The notes under the pieces are model-generated. The model was not told the DNA's origin and ran no database searches. It saw nothing but the letters and a program-made list of their open reading frames with translations. Position numbers and translations under genes: made by a program. Below are positions 1 through 7,553 of a stretch of DNA of 64,000 nucleotides, piece by piece. The DNA comes from Xanthocytophaga flava (GTDB taxonomy: Bacteria > Bacteroidota > Bacteroidia > Cytophagales > 172606-1): positions 1 to 64,000 of the forward strand of contig NZ_JASJOR010000005.1 in the NCBI RefSeq assembly GCF_030068545.1, given 5' to 3'. Numbering within the stretch: position 1 is the first letter of the stretch; every line of letters starts with the position of its first letter.

Positions 1-1
1 T

Positions 2-100
2 CATGTCTTTGAGCAGTTATTTCATTTAGCCAAAAAAGAACGTAGACGTGTTGACTGTAATGGTTTTCGGTTGTCTCCTAAACAAATTCTTTTCCCTTAG
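2..100 (+). CDS. C-terminal end of an unidentified protein (5' truncated by window edge)
   Basis: This forward frame is open from the first full codon to TAG at 98-100, giving 32 residues. The tail is basic (KKERRR) and ends SPKQILFP. The other two forward frames hit stops within the first 30 bases, so this is the only frame that can be a gene entering from the left. No family is recognisable from so short a piece. A palindromic repeat element begins about ten bases after the stop. Being a real gene end is likely but not certain. Confidence 0.5.
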   Translation, partial: HVFEQLFHLAKKERRRVDCNGFRLSPKQILFP

Positions 101-110
101 CCTGACGGCT

Positions 111-253
111 ATGGTGATAACACCAACTTGGGGAGTGAAAGCTGCAAAGGCATCTTTTGTGCTACGATTTCGTCCATTTTTCGGCCCATAGATTTTGCTA
201 TGTTTTTCCCGTCGTTGGTGTTATCACCAACGACCACTTTCCCCTCATGCAAA
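111..253. repeat. Paired interspersed palindromic repeat, two opposed copies
   Basis: Two copies of one palindromic core lie in opposite orientation. At 112-126 the core reads TGGTG-ATAA-CACCA; at 214-229 it reads TTGGTG-TTAT-CACCAA. The second copy continues on the minus strand into a flank (GCATGAGGGGAAA) that recurs at 5834-5846, so the repeated unit is longer than the palindrome. About 85 bases without a gene separate the copies. The arrangement resembles paired REP-type elements. Confidence 0.75.
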
Positions 254-391
254 GTCGGGATTACCCAGACCTGCCACTATCAATACTGAGACGAATAGCT
301 TTCTATTTAGGTTTTAGACGATGACTGGCACATTGCCACTGGTTGATGTAATAAACATACGCAATAAGTCCATTTATAGGCAGCATATACG

Positions 392-424
392 CTTGCGAAC
401 AAAGGGACAAAACTTGTACATTTG
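392..424 (+). promoter_or_regulatory. Predicted Bacteroidota promoter for the UbiE-type methyltransferase
   Basis: TACATTTG at 417-424 matches the TAnnTTTG -7 box exactly, with CTTG at 392-395 as a near-match to the -33 TTTG element, 21 bases upstream. The start would lie near 430, leaving a leader of about 95 bases before the ATG at 527. This is motif matching only. Confidence 0.45.
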
Positions 425-526
425 TTTTTCAATCAACTTTTGTTCCTGGCTGACTAAACACAGGCTATCTGCACAACAAAAAGCAGATGGATGTTGTGTG
501 CAATCATATTTTGAAACTGCGATTTA

Positions 527-1249
527 ATGAAAGATATTTATCATGCTGACTTTGTAAGACAACTGTTTAACAGTATGTCTGCTTCCTATGAGCGTATGAA
601 TTTTATTACTTCATTTGGCTTCTCTTTGCTTTGGAGAAAGCAATTCATTGACAAAGTAGGTTATGATAATTCACAAGTCGAAGTTTTGGACTTACTTTCA
701 GGATTAGGGGAAAACTGGACTACCTTAATTAAACGATTTCCAAATGGCAATTTTCAAGCTGTAGACTTTTCTGAAATAATGTATAACAAAAGTCAAGTAA
801 AGAATTTCAAGAAGTTTGGAAATCGATTTACAGTTCATAAACAAGATATTTTAGAAAATAAATTGCCTTCTGCAAAGTTTGACATTGTGACCTGTGCTTT
901 TGGCTTAAAGACATTTAATGACAAACAAATTGAAATTTTTGCCTTTACATTAAAAAGAATTTTAAAGGATAACGGCCGATTTAGTTTTATTGAGGTTTCT
1001 ACGCCAACAAATAAGGTATTGCTTACTTTTTATAGATTTTACTTAAAACATTGTATTCCATTTCTAGGAAAAATATTTTTAGGGAATCCAAGTGACTACA
1101 AAATGCTATGGCTTTATACTGAAAAGTTTGAAAACTCAAGAAAGGTTAAAGAAGCTTTTGAAAAACAAGGTTTGATAGTGGACTTTAATGAATATTTTTT
1201 TGGTTGTGCCACAGGAATAAGCGGCAAAAAGAATAGCTGTGCAGTATAA
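527..1249 (+). CDS. UbiE/MenG-like SAM-dependent methyltransferase
   Basis: The 240-residue protein matches the UbiE/COQ5/MenG class I methyltransferases, which methylate quinone precursors. Residues 13-40 (FNSMSASYERMN, then FGFSLLWRKQF) follow the family's N-terminal signature. Motif I is at about 53-63 but reads LDLLSGLGENW in place of the usual D-x-A/S-C/G-G-T-G. An acidic AVDFSEIM at the end of the second strand could hold the ribose of SAM. The gene is clearly more AT-rich than its neighbours and stands alone with its own predicted promoter. It may be a specialised or acquired paralogue rather than the housekeeping menaquinone enzyme; the substrate is unknown. The ATG overlaps the stop of an unconvincing upstream frame. 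Confidence 0.8.
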   Translation: MKDIYHADFVRQLFNSMSASYERMNFITSFGFSLLWRKQFIDKVGYDNSQVEVLDLLSGLGENWTTLIKRFPNGNFQAVDFSEIMYNKSQVKNFKKFGNRFTVHKQDILENKLPSAKFDIVTCAFGLKTFNDKQIEIFAFTLKRILKDNGRFSFIEVSTPTNKVLLTFYRFYLKHCIPFLGKIFLGNPSDYKMLWLYTEKFENSRKVKEAFEKQGLIVDFNEYFFGCATGISGKKNSCAV

Positions 1250-1254
1250 AATAA

Positions 1255-1321
1255 AAATCTTATCAGTAATCTGACCAAACCTTGTGTAACTGCTGGATTT
1301 GATGAGGTACTGATAAGATTT
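1255..1321. terminator. Long-loop inverted repeat between convergent genes
   Basis: AAATCTTATCAGTA at 1255-1268 is the exact reverse complement of 1308-1321, a 14-bp stem around a 39-base loop. It lies directly after the methyltransferase stop and before the 3' end of the convergent gene. The loop is long for an intrinsic terminator, so a bidirectional stop signal or another structure are both possible. Confidence 0.4.
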
Positions 1322-1345
1322 AAAAACTTGTAACTATCACAGATG

Positions 1346-1912
1346 TCATTGTAGTCGCCGTACAATCAGGCTATTGACCAGCTCAAAAAAGCGAGGAGGC
1401 AAGTAGGTGCGCCAATTTTCGATTTGTAAGGTTCCTCCAAAGTTGATGTAGTAGTCCAGGTGAAATTTTTTCCACTCTGCTTCTACAAAGTCACGAAAGC
1501 TTACTGCTGCAATCCAGCCATCTTCTACTTCTTCAAACCATTCGGCATAGTATTCATCATCAGAGCCGTGGAAGTTAAGAAGGTTTTCACCGATAAGGAT
1601 ATATTTCTTTATTCCTTCACCCACCAGATGGTCAATTACATTTCGTTTGAAATACATGACATCGTTGTGCAGGGTATCATTCCATTCGCCAAACATTTCT
1701 ATGATGGTGAACTCCCGGTCGTAGTCTGTATAGAGAATCTTACAATATAACGTTTCTGAGCCAAACTCATCCCAGAGCGGATGGATGTAATATCCATATA
1801 CATCGTGTTCATACTCATTAAAGTTATATTCCCGGCCATAAAACGGACTACGTTCGTCTTCTGCTGCTATATAATAGGTTTCCCAGTTGTAAGAAGGTTC
1901 AATATCGTGCAT
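1346..1912 (-). CDS. Hypothetical acidic protein, 188 aa
   Basis: This open frame begins at ATG 1912 and encodes a soluble protein with no signal peptide or membrane segment. It is rich in aromatic and acidic residues (EDERSPFYGREYNFNEYEHDVYGYY near the N-terminus is one such stretch in pieces). No catalytic motif or known fold was recognised. It lies downstream of murQ on the same strand, about 60 bases after the murQ stop, so co-transcription is possible. Codon use looks like that of surrounding genes and the frame has no rival on the other strand. Confidence 0.7.
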   Translation of the reverse strand: MHDIEPSYNWETYYIAAEDERSPFYGREYNFNEYEHDVYGYYIHPLWDEFGSETLYCKILYTDYDREFTIIEMFGEWNDTLHNDVMYFKRNVIDHLVGEGIKKYILIGENLLNFHGSDDEYYAEWFEEVEDGWIAAVSFRDFVEAEWKKFHLDYYINFGGTLQIENWRTYLPPRFFELVNSLIVRRLQ

Positions 1913-1972
1913 AGTGTATCTCCTTATTTGATTGTATGTGTTTGACTGGATACTTTGCTATCTGGTTTTCTA

Positions 1973-2779
1973 TCAGAGATTGTGAAATGCATCAATCGCT
2001 TTACGTACACTGCCATGTTTTTCCAGTAGTTCAGCAGCCTGTTTCTCTTCAATGTTCAGTTCATCCATCACCATATGAACGGCTCTGTTTACCAGTTTCT
2101 CATTACTTAGCTGCATGTCGATCATCTTATTGCCTCTTACCTTTCCTAAACGGATCATTACCGAAGTAGAGATCATATTCAAGGCTAACTTCTGAGCAGT
2201 ACCTGATTTCATACGTGTACTACCTGTAACAAATTCCGGGCCTACTACTACCTCTACAGGGTAGTTGGCCTGTTCTGCTACTTTGCTACCTGCATTACAG
2301 ACAATACATCCTGTAACTATAGCGTGGGCATTGGCATCCCGTAAGCCCCCAATCACATAGGGTGTGCGTCCTGAAGCTGCAATACCAATAAGTGCATCTT
2401 TCTCAGTGATCTGATAGGCTTGTAAATCTTTCCATGCCTGTTCAAAATCATCTTCTGCTTTTTCTACAGACTTGCGAATGGCCCCATCTCCACCAGCTAT
2501 AATACCAACAACCAGTCCATGTGGGACACCATAGGTAGGTGGGCATTCAGATGCGTCTACCACACCCAGACGTCCGCTGGTACCTGCACCTATATAGAAT
2601 AAACGACCACCGTTTTGCATTCGTTCTACAATGGCGTCTACTAATTTTTCAATCTGTGGAATTGCTTTCTCTACTGCAAATGGCACTGTTTTATCTTCCT
2701 GATTGATTCCAATGAGCAGTTCACGGGTAGAGAGTGTTTCCAGGTTAGTATAATGAGAGGGAGATTCTGTCGTAAGCAT
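1973..2779 (-). CDS. murQ: N-acetylmuramic acid 6-phosphate etherase MurQ
   Basis: MurQ cleaves the lactyl ether of MurNAc 6-phosphate to GlcNAc 6-phosphate and D-lactate in cytoplasmic peptidoglycan recycling. The 268-residue protein has the SIS fold: FYIGAGTSGRLGVVDASECPPTYG at about 61-84 (given here as overlapping motifs GAGTSGR and DASECPPTYG) carries the sugar-phosphate loop and the first catalytic Glu. A second acidic site lies in SVEKAEDDFE. VTGSTRMKSGTAQKLALN is the conserved C-terminal SIS signature. A UBA-like helical tail follows. It is slightly shorter than the E. coli enzyme (298). No PTS transporter or anhMurNAc kinase is adjacent. The start at 2779 is the first ATG and matches the family N-terminus (TESPSHYTNLETLST). 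Confidence 0.95.
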   Translation of the reverse strand: MLTTESPSHYTNLETLSTRELLIGINQEDKTVPFAVEKAIPQIEKLVDAIVERMQNGGRLFYIGAGTSGRLGVVDASECPPTYGVPHGLVVGIIAGGDGAIRKSVEKAEDDFEQAWKDLQAYQITEKDALIGIAASGRTPYVIGGLRDANAHAIVTGCIVCNAGSKVAEQANYPVEVVVGPEFVTGSTRMKSGTAQKLALNMISTSVMIRLGKVRGNKMIDMQLSNEKLVNRAVHMVMDELNIEEKQAAELLEKHGSVRKAIDAFHNL

Positions 2780-2952
2780 AGATGTATTTTTTGTAAGTAT
2801 GACATAACTGTCCCATATGTGCGTGTAACTAACGACTAGTGGGTACGGGAGGTAAAGTTTGCAATTTTGTCAGGCAAAGGCAACCGAAACGTTCAGAAAA
2901 CATACAGAAAAATATAGTCTGCCTATTTCTGATCATTCTTTGCATACGTTGC

Positions 2953-2998
2953 TGGTGTTGCCCGTTGTTGGTGTTATCACCAACAACGGGCAACACCA
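2953..2998. repeat. Extended copy of the palindromic repeat, perfect 21-bp arms
   Basis: The arms 2953-2973 and 2978-2998 are exact reverse complements around the loop TTAT (2974-2977). The inner part is the same CCCGTTGTTGGTG core seen at 15881. This is the strongest hairpin in the window and lies between the 3' end of the AraC gene and the 5' end of murQ, so it could end AraC transcription. Part of the arm is repeated again at 2991-3006 (CAACACCAACAACGGG). Confidence 0.85.
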
Positions 2999-3072
2999 AC
3001 AACGGGCATATAATGCGACAGGCAGTGTCTGGCAACTACCTGGTTATGGGGCTGATAAGGTACAGCTTATAC

Positions 3073-4005
3073 CTAGCCCAGGTGGTGAATAGTAGTCTCC
3101 CGGAAGGCTTTGGGTGTAGTGCCTTCATATTTGCGGAATAGCTTGAAAAAATAATTCGTATTGTTAAAGCCAGACCGGAAACATACCTCTGTGATAGGCA
3201 CCAATGGATCGGCTAGTAGCTTTTTGGCGAGTTTGAGGCGTTCCTGGATAATAAATTCGACAGGAGTAAGACCAAATTCCCGTTTAAAGTAGCGGAAGAA
3301 GTTAGGTTTGCTCATACAGGCCAGATCGCTGAGCCGGTCAATATTCAGGTTCTCAGCCAGGTTTTCCCGTATATACGCAGCAATGTAGGCAAAGCGATGA
3401 TTGTTGAGGTATTTTTTGTAATTATCCAGAATCAGGTGTCGGGCCTGTGTTTGCATAAGCCGGATGAGTAGTTCTTTAAGCGTAAAGCTGGCAAGTACCT
3501 CTTTTGCACCTATATTTTCGCGGCTCACATGTACCAGCCGGTCTACCGCATTGGTAATCTCAAATGTGTTTTGCAGATGAAATGCACTCATGTCTATACG
3601 CCACATATCATTATCTTCTGCTTTAGGAAACTTCTCATTGAGCAGACCGATGGTTTCTTTTAATACTTCTCCATTTACTGCTAGGGCAATGCATTGTGTA
3701 GGATTTTGCTGACTGGCATCCGGAAAGTCGATGATCATTTCCTCTTTCTCTGGCACTATAACAGACTCTCCTGGCAGGTAATCAAAATGTTCACTCCCAA
3801 AAAGATGCATCACCTTTTTTCCGCGCAGCATGGTTGTGAGCACGAGGTCATTGAAGCAAAGTCGCACGTTTTTACTTTGTTGATGCGTCTCAAACACATT
3901 GAGTTCACACTGATTCAGTGTATACACAGAGCGGTGTTCTACCAGTGTTTGTAATTCTGTCAATGGACTTAAACCAATGGGATGAAGTTTGTGACTGGTT
4001 TCCAT
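3073..4005 (-). CDS. AraC-family transcriptional regulator
   Basis: The 310-residue protein has an N-terminal sensing half and a C-terminal AraC/XylS DNA-binding domain at about 205-305. The double helix-turn-helix shows RLSDLACMSKPNFFRYFKRE and the second-helix signature VCFRSGFNNTNYFFKLFRKY followed by GTTPKAFRE. The N-terminal half carries a cupin-like segment (HFDYLPGESVIVPEKEEM). It is divergent from the aldehyde dehydrogenase gene at 4296, with about 290 bases between the starts. AraC-type regulators beside ALDH/DUF779 pairs often control them, so that is the likeliest target; the inducer is unknown. Confidence 0.9.
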   Translation of the reverse strand: METSHKLHPIGLSPLTELQTLVEHRSVYTLNQCELNVFETHQQSKNVRLCFNDLVLTTMLRGKKVMHLFGSEHFDYLPGESVIVPEKEEMIIDFPDASQQNPTQCIALAVNGEVLKETIGLLNEKFPKAEDNDMWRIDMSAFHLQNTFEITNAVDRLVHVSRENIGAKEVLASFTLKELLIRLMQTQARHLILDNYKKYLNNHRFAYIAAYIRENLAENLNIDRLSDLACMSKPNFFRYFKREFGLTPVEFIIQERLKLAKKLLADPLVPITEVCFRSGFNNTNYFFKLFRKYEGTTPKAFRETTIHHLG

Positions 4006-4184
4006 TTCCTGAATATTTTTAGTGAGTAGACAGTTTTGATTACAGATTTAGCATCAGACAATGGTCTAATTTACCCATTGCCAGTATAGTATAAGAACGT
4101 ATAAATTCGGCTATAGCAGATGATAGAAAGGTGTATAAATAGTTTGATACAATTGTTCCCAACTGTGATACGATAGTACCCTTT

Positions 4185-4210
4185 TTTGAGAAAAATACAA
4201 AATAACTTTG
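4185..4210 (+). promoter_or_regulatory. Predicted promoter of the aldehyde dehydrogenase gene
   Basis: TAACTTTG at 4203-4210 is an exact TAnnTTTG -7 box. TTTG at 4185-4188 lies only 14 bases upstream, short of the usual 19-21, so the -33 part is doubtful and an activator may be needed. The divergent AraC regulator would suit that role. Leader length would be about 80 bases. Confidence 0.4.
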
Positions 4211-4295
4211 GAAAAATTACAAACGACTGTCAATGCTTTAGTAACGAAACCATACAGTCATTCATTGTATTTCTCACAAAATCACTTTTAACATC

Positions 4296-5816
4296 ATGGA
4301 AACCTTAGCAGTAAGTGAACGGCTGGTAGCTCGCCCAAAATTCAAGGAACGTTATGATAATTTCATTGGCAACGAATGGGTTTCTCCAGTTAAAGGAGAG
4401 TATTTTGATAATATCTCACCCATTGATGGACGGTCGTTTACGAAGGTAGCACGGTCAACCAAAGAAGACATAGATCTCGCTTTAGATGCTGCTCATAAGG
4501 CGTTTGTAACATGGTCTAAATCCTCTGTGACGTATCGTAGCAACATTCTGTTAAAGATTGCTGATATCATGGAGAAAAATCTGGAGTATCTGGCTGCCGT
4601 AGAAACCGTGGATAATGGAAAGCCAATTCGGGAAACCAAAGCAGCAGATCTTCCACTGGCGGTTGATCACTTCCGGTACTTTGCTGGTTGTCTGCGTGCA
4701 GAAGAAGGCACTGTTTCTGAACATGATGAGAATACCTTATCCATGCAGTTGCATGAGCCTATCGGTGTAGTGGGACAGATTATTCCCTGGAACTTCCCCT
4801 TGCTGATGGCTGCCTGGAAGCTGGCTCCTGCCCTGGCAGCAGGATGTACAGTAGTAATGAAGCCAGCAGAACAGACGCCTGTGGGTATTCTGATACTGAT
4901 GGAACTGATTAAAGATGTATTGCCTGCCGGAGTTGTAAATATTGTAACAGGGTTTGGACCGGAAGCAGGTAAGCCACTGGCACAGTCACCTCGTATTGCC
5001 AAAGTTGCATTCACAGGTGAAACCACTACTGGCCGGTTAATTCTGCAATATGCTTCTGAAAATATCATTCCGGTGACTATGGAGCTGGGAGGGAAGTCGC
5101 CTAATATATTCTTCCCAAGTGTGATGGATGCAGATGATGAGTTTTTTGACAAATGTCTGGAAGGAGCTGCCTTCTTTGCCTTGAATCAGGGAGAGGTATG
5201 TACCTGTCCTTCCCGTATACTGGTGCATGAAAGTATCTATGACAAATTTATCAAACGGGTGGTAGAACGGGTTGAGAAAATTAAGATGGGCAATCCGTTA
5301 GATCCGGATACTATGATGGGCGCACAGGCTTCGAAAGACCAGTACGAGAAGATTCTGAACTATATTGATATTGGCAAAGAAGAAGGCGCTGAATTATTAA
5401 CAGGTGGAGGTGCACAATACATTGACGATGTAAAAGATGGATATTACATTAAGCCAACCATCTTCAAAGGACATAATAAGATGCGTATCTTCCAGGAGGA
5501 GATTTTTGGTCCTGTAACGGCCGTTACTACATTTAAAACTACCGAAGAAGCTATAGCAATCGCCAACGACAGCCTGTACGGATTAGGAGCAGGTGTGTGG
5601 ACTCGTGATGCACATGAAATGTTTAAGGTTCCGCGTGCTATCCAGGCGGGCCGTGTATGGGTCAACTGCTACCATGCTTATCCGGCACATGCTCCGTTTG
5701 GCGGGTATAAAAAGTCTGGTTTTGGACGAGAAACCCATAAAATGTCTATGAATCAGTATCGTCAGACGAAGAACATGCTGATTTCGTATGACAAAAATAA
5801 ACTTGGGTTTTTCTAA
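4296..5816 (+). CDS. Aldehyde dehydrogenase (NAD-dependent, ExaC/AldB-like)
   Basis: This 506-residue enzyme oxidises an aldehyde to the acid with NAD(P)+. The Rossmann segment includes WNFPLLMAAWKLAPALAAG and FTGETTTGR (GxTxxG). The general-base Glu lies in VTMELGGKSPNIFF, and the nucleophile is Cys at about residue 302 in NQGEVCTCPSR, the canonical position. EEIFGPV and the closing PFGGYKKSGFGRE motif are present. The N-terminus (FKERYDNFIGNEWVSPVKGEYF, seen in pieces) fits the acetaldehyde/AldB subgroup. The DUF779 gene follows after a palindromic repeat, a frequent pairing for this subgroup. Likely substrates are acetaldehyde or other short aldehydes; this is inferred from family and context. 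Confidence 0.93.
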   Translation: METLAVSERLVARPKFKERYDNFIGNEWVSPVKGEYFDNISPIDGRSFTKVARSTKEDIDLALDAAHKAFVTWSKSSVTYRSNILLKIADIMEKNLEYLAAVETVDNGKPIRETKAADLPLAVDHFRYFAGCLRAEEGTVSEHDENTLSMQLHEPIGVVGQIIPWNFPLLMAAWKLAPALAAGCTVVMKPAEQTPVGILILMELIKDVLPAGVVNIVTGFGPEAGKPLAQSPRIAKVAFTGETTTGRLILQYASENIIPVTMELGGKSPNIFFPSVMDADDEFFDKCLEGAAFFALNQGEVCTCPSRILVHESIYDKFIKRVVERVEKIKMGNPLDPDTMMGAQASKDQYEKILNYIDIGKEEGAELLTGGGAQYIDDVKDGYYIKPTIFKGHNKMRIFQEEIFGPVTAVTTFKTTEEAIAIANDSLYGLGAGVWTRDAHEMFKVPRAIQAGRVWVNCYHAYPAHAPFGGYKKSGFGRETHKMSMNQYRQTKNMLISYDKNKLGFF

Positions 5817-5830
5817 GTTATTTTTCTGCT

Positions 5831-5880
5831 CTTGCATGAGGGGAAACAACTCGTTGGTGATAACACCAACGAGGGGCAGG
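5831..5880. repeat. Interspersed palindromic repeat copy between ALDH and DUF779 genes
   Basis: CTCGTTGGTG (5850-5859), ATAA, CACCAACGAG (5864-5873) form a perfect 10-bp stem. The upstream flank CTTGCATGAGGGGAAA matches the reverse complement of the flank at 238-253. It could act as a processing or attenuation hairpin inside the ALDH-DUF779 transcript. Confidence 0.8.
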
Positions 5881-5943
5881 ATTTGAGACAACCTCTACCT
5901 TATTTCTCAGCTCTTCTGCCGCATGAGGTGGATTTTACAAGTA

Positions 5944-6399
5944 ATGAACAATCAGATTATGGAAATGGAACATATAAAATCTTCTTCAGCGGCAGAGAGC
6001 AGAGAAACTGTAGCACGAGTGTCTGTAACAGATGCGGCTGCTCAGGTTATTGATACACTTAGAGAAAAAAACGGAGAACTCATGTTTCACCAGAGTGGTG
6101 GGTGTTGCGATGGATCACAGCCTATGTGTTTTGCCAAAGGAGAGTTTCGGGTTGGTAGTAATGATGTATGGATAGGCACTATTCATGGCTGTGATTTCTT
6201 TATGAATACCGACCAGTTTGAATACTGGAAGCATACACATCTCACCATTGACATCACCCCTGGACGGGGTTCAAGCTTTTCTCTGGAAATTCCTTTGGGG
6301 TTACGGTTTATTGTTAAATCACGTTTGTTTACAGCAGAAGAATCAGAAAATCTACCCTCTGTACTAAACGGAGAAGAGTATCTGGCTCAACAAAAGTAG
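5944..6399 (+). CDS. DUF779 family protein, aldehyde dehydrogenase partner
   Basis: The protein carries the DUF779 signature QSGGCCDGSQPMCF followed by VWIGTIHGCDFFM, with clustered cysteines and histidines that could bind a metal. DUF779 proteins are typically encoded next to ExaC-type aldehyde dehydrogenases, as here, but their biochemical role is not established. The start is uncertain: in-frame ATGs occur at 5923, 5944, 5959 and 5965. I chose 5944 (MNNQIMEME), and the length of about 151 residues is near the family size. The C-terminal half (FSLEIPLGLRFIVKSRLF) is conserved in type. It is separated from the ALDH stop by the palindromic repeat at 5850. Confidence 0.85.
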   Translation: MNNQIMEMEHIKSSSAAESRETVARVSVTDAAAQVIDTLREKNGELMFHQSGGCCDGSQPMCFAKGEFRVGSNDVWIGTIHGCDFFMNTDQFEYWKHTHLTIDITPGRGSSFSLEIPLGLRFIVKSRLFTAEESENLPSVLNGEEYLAQQK

Positions 6400-6419
6400 A
6401 CAAAGAGACGGTTACATGG

Positions 6420-6453
6420 AAAATCCTATGGCTCTCTGGCGGTAGGATTTTTT
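6420..6453 (+). terminator. Rho-independent terminator after DUF779
   Basis: AAAATCCTA (6420-6428) pairs with TAGGATTTT (6443-6451) around a 14-base loop, followed by further T residues. It closes the ALDH-DUF779 unit. Confidence 0.7.
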
Positions 6454-6926
6454 GTTGTTTTTACCATAAACTTACATAGTACAATACATCTGTAGCTGCG
6501 AGTAATCGGAAGAACAAGTCTGTGGCTTTTCTACTGGCAAACGGGAAATGGAAAAATATTTTTGTAAGTAAAAATGACTTATTTTTTTTACAAATGTCTG
6601 TTAATTAATTTATTATGATAGTATAAGGAAATGTGCATTAGGCCGGGGTATTAACATAATGATGTGAGTAGGCTTGTTAGTCTGCTCTTTATTGTTTTAC
6701 TTGAGGCAAAACAAAGAAAAAGAATTCTCTAAAACGAGATATCATACATCGTCAAGGCTAGCTGTATAATTGAGTTTGAGAATTAAACCCAGACAGCTTG
6801 TGTTTATCTAAAAAAAGTAAGAAAGCTACACCTTTCTGCTTCTCTACTCTTAAAAACTCAAATAATTTTCAAAACCCGATACTAACTACTTTTATACACG
6901 ATTTTGAAAAGTAGTATATAGAATAT
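6454..6926. other. Intergenic stretch of about 470 bases, no gene seen
   Basis: This AT-rich stretch has no open frame of convincing composition on either strand. It probably contains the promoter of the small gene at 6927, but I found no clear TAnnTTTG box with a spaced TTTG element. Confidence 0.5.
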
Positions 6927-7211
6927 ATGGATGTACGATTTAAGTTATATAATACACAGGGTATACCTGCCTGGAAAGTAGAACAGAGTGAAGCAAATTT
7001 TAAAAAGCATTATAGTAAACACTTAAAAAAGATAGAGGAGCTGCTCGTTCAGAAAGGTGAATCTGAGACTCCTGTTGAGATAAAAATAGATATTGATCTT
7101 AAAAATGGTAAAATATTTCCGCCCATAGTTCATGTTGGTACAGAAACAGACAAAGATCTGGATAAATACCAGGAGCTAAAAAAGGAGATACTTTCAATAC
7201 TCCCTGCATAA
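6927..7211 (+). CDS. Small hypothetical protein, 94 aa
   Basis: The protein is soluble and lysine/glutamate-rich, with a likely helical middle (EANFKKHYSKHLKKIEELL) and a short beta-like stretch (VEIKIDIDLKNGKIFPPIVHV). No signal peptide, membrane segment or known motif is visible. It is followed after 20 bases by a second small gene at 7232, and the pair ends at a strong terminator, so the two probably form one transcript. Function unknown. Confidence 0.6.
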   Translation: MDVRFKLYNTQGIPAWKVEQSEANFKKHYSKHLKKIEELLVQKGESETPVEIKIDIDLKNGKIFPPIVHVGTETDKDLDKYQELKKEILSILPA

Positions 7212-7231
7212 ACCTCTTAAACTTTACTTGG

Positions 7232-7393
7232 ATGAAAAACAGAAAAGAAGCAATTCCTGCAAGTGCTGCATACATGCAGAATACAGAATCTGTATACGCG
7301 AAGATCAAACAACTGGTCAAAGGCGAGAAAACGGATAAGGATAAAGATGATACCGATGAGCACGAAAAAGATAGATCAAAAGACGACGAATAA
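7232..7393 (+). CDS. Very small charged protein, 53 aa
   Basis: ATG at 7232 opens a 53-codon frame ending at TAA 7391-7393. The first 30 residues (MKNRKEAIPASAAYMQ, then SVYAKIKQLVKGE) look structured and the rest is a highly charged Lys/Asp tail (DKDKDDTDEHEKDRSKDDE). It lies 20 bases after the 94-residue gene and before the terminator at 7433. I infer it is real from its position and coherent composition; it is short enough to be missed by size cut-offs. Function unknown. Confidence 0.5.
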   Translation: MKNRKEAIPASAAYMQNTESVYAKIKQLVKGEKTDKDKDDTDEHEKDRSKDDE

Positions 7394-7432
7394 AGAAAGC
7401 CGTTTATGAAGTTGTATAGCAACTGCTATGCG

Positions 7433-7470
7433 AAATAGGTAATCTCAAAAGGATTACCTATTTTTCTTTT
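7433..7470 (+). terminator. Rho-independent terminator after the two small genes
   Basis: AAATAGGTAATC (7433-7444) pairs with GATTACCTATTT (7452-7463) around a 7-base loop, followed by a T-rich run. Confidence 0.8.
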
Positions 7471-7488
7471 TTATAGGGTCTAATCATA

Positions 7489-7528
7489 GAGGAATCTATT
7501 ATGTTCTCGAGGAATCTATTATGTTCTC
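7489..7528. repeat. Perfect 20-bp tandem direct repeat upstream of an AraC gene
   Basis: GAGGAATCTATTATGTTCTC occurs at 7489-7508 and again, without a gap or mismatch, at 7509-7528. The second copy ends 25 bases before the ATG at 7554. A 20-bp spacing is close to two helical turns, typical for binding of two regulator subunits on one face, so this may be an AraC-type operator. A recent slippage duplication is the alternative. Confidence 0.7.
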
Positions 7529-7553
7529 TTTGATCTGTTTTTGAAATAGAATT

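Noticed and set aside
111..253. Insertion sequence or MITE with terminal repeats
   Set aside because: The opposed copies recur singly elsewhere, and no transposase or target duplication is seen.
467..520. Possible riboswitch-like hairpins in the methyltransferase leader
   Set aside because: Short complementary pieces exist, but no known aptamer pattern was recognised.
321..527. 68-codon frame whose stop overlaps the methyltransferase start
   Set aside because: Composition is unlike a protein and an exact -7 promoter box lies inside it; it is better read as leader.
2839..3141. Frames across the AraC-murQ spacer
   Set aside because: They are created by the 21-bp hairpin and its duplicated arm and have no protein-like pattern.
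5583..5891. Minus-strand frame over the ALDH 3' end
   Set aside because: Antisense to a clear enzyme gene; its N-terminus is made by the palindromic repeat.
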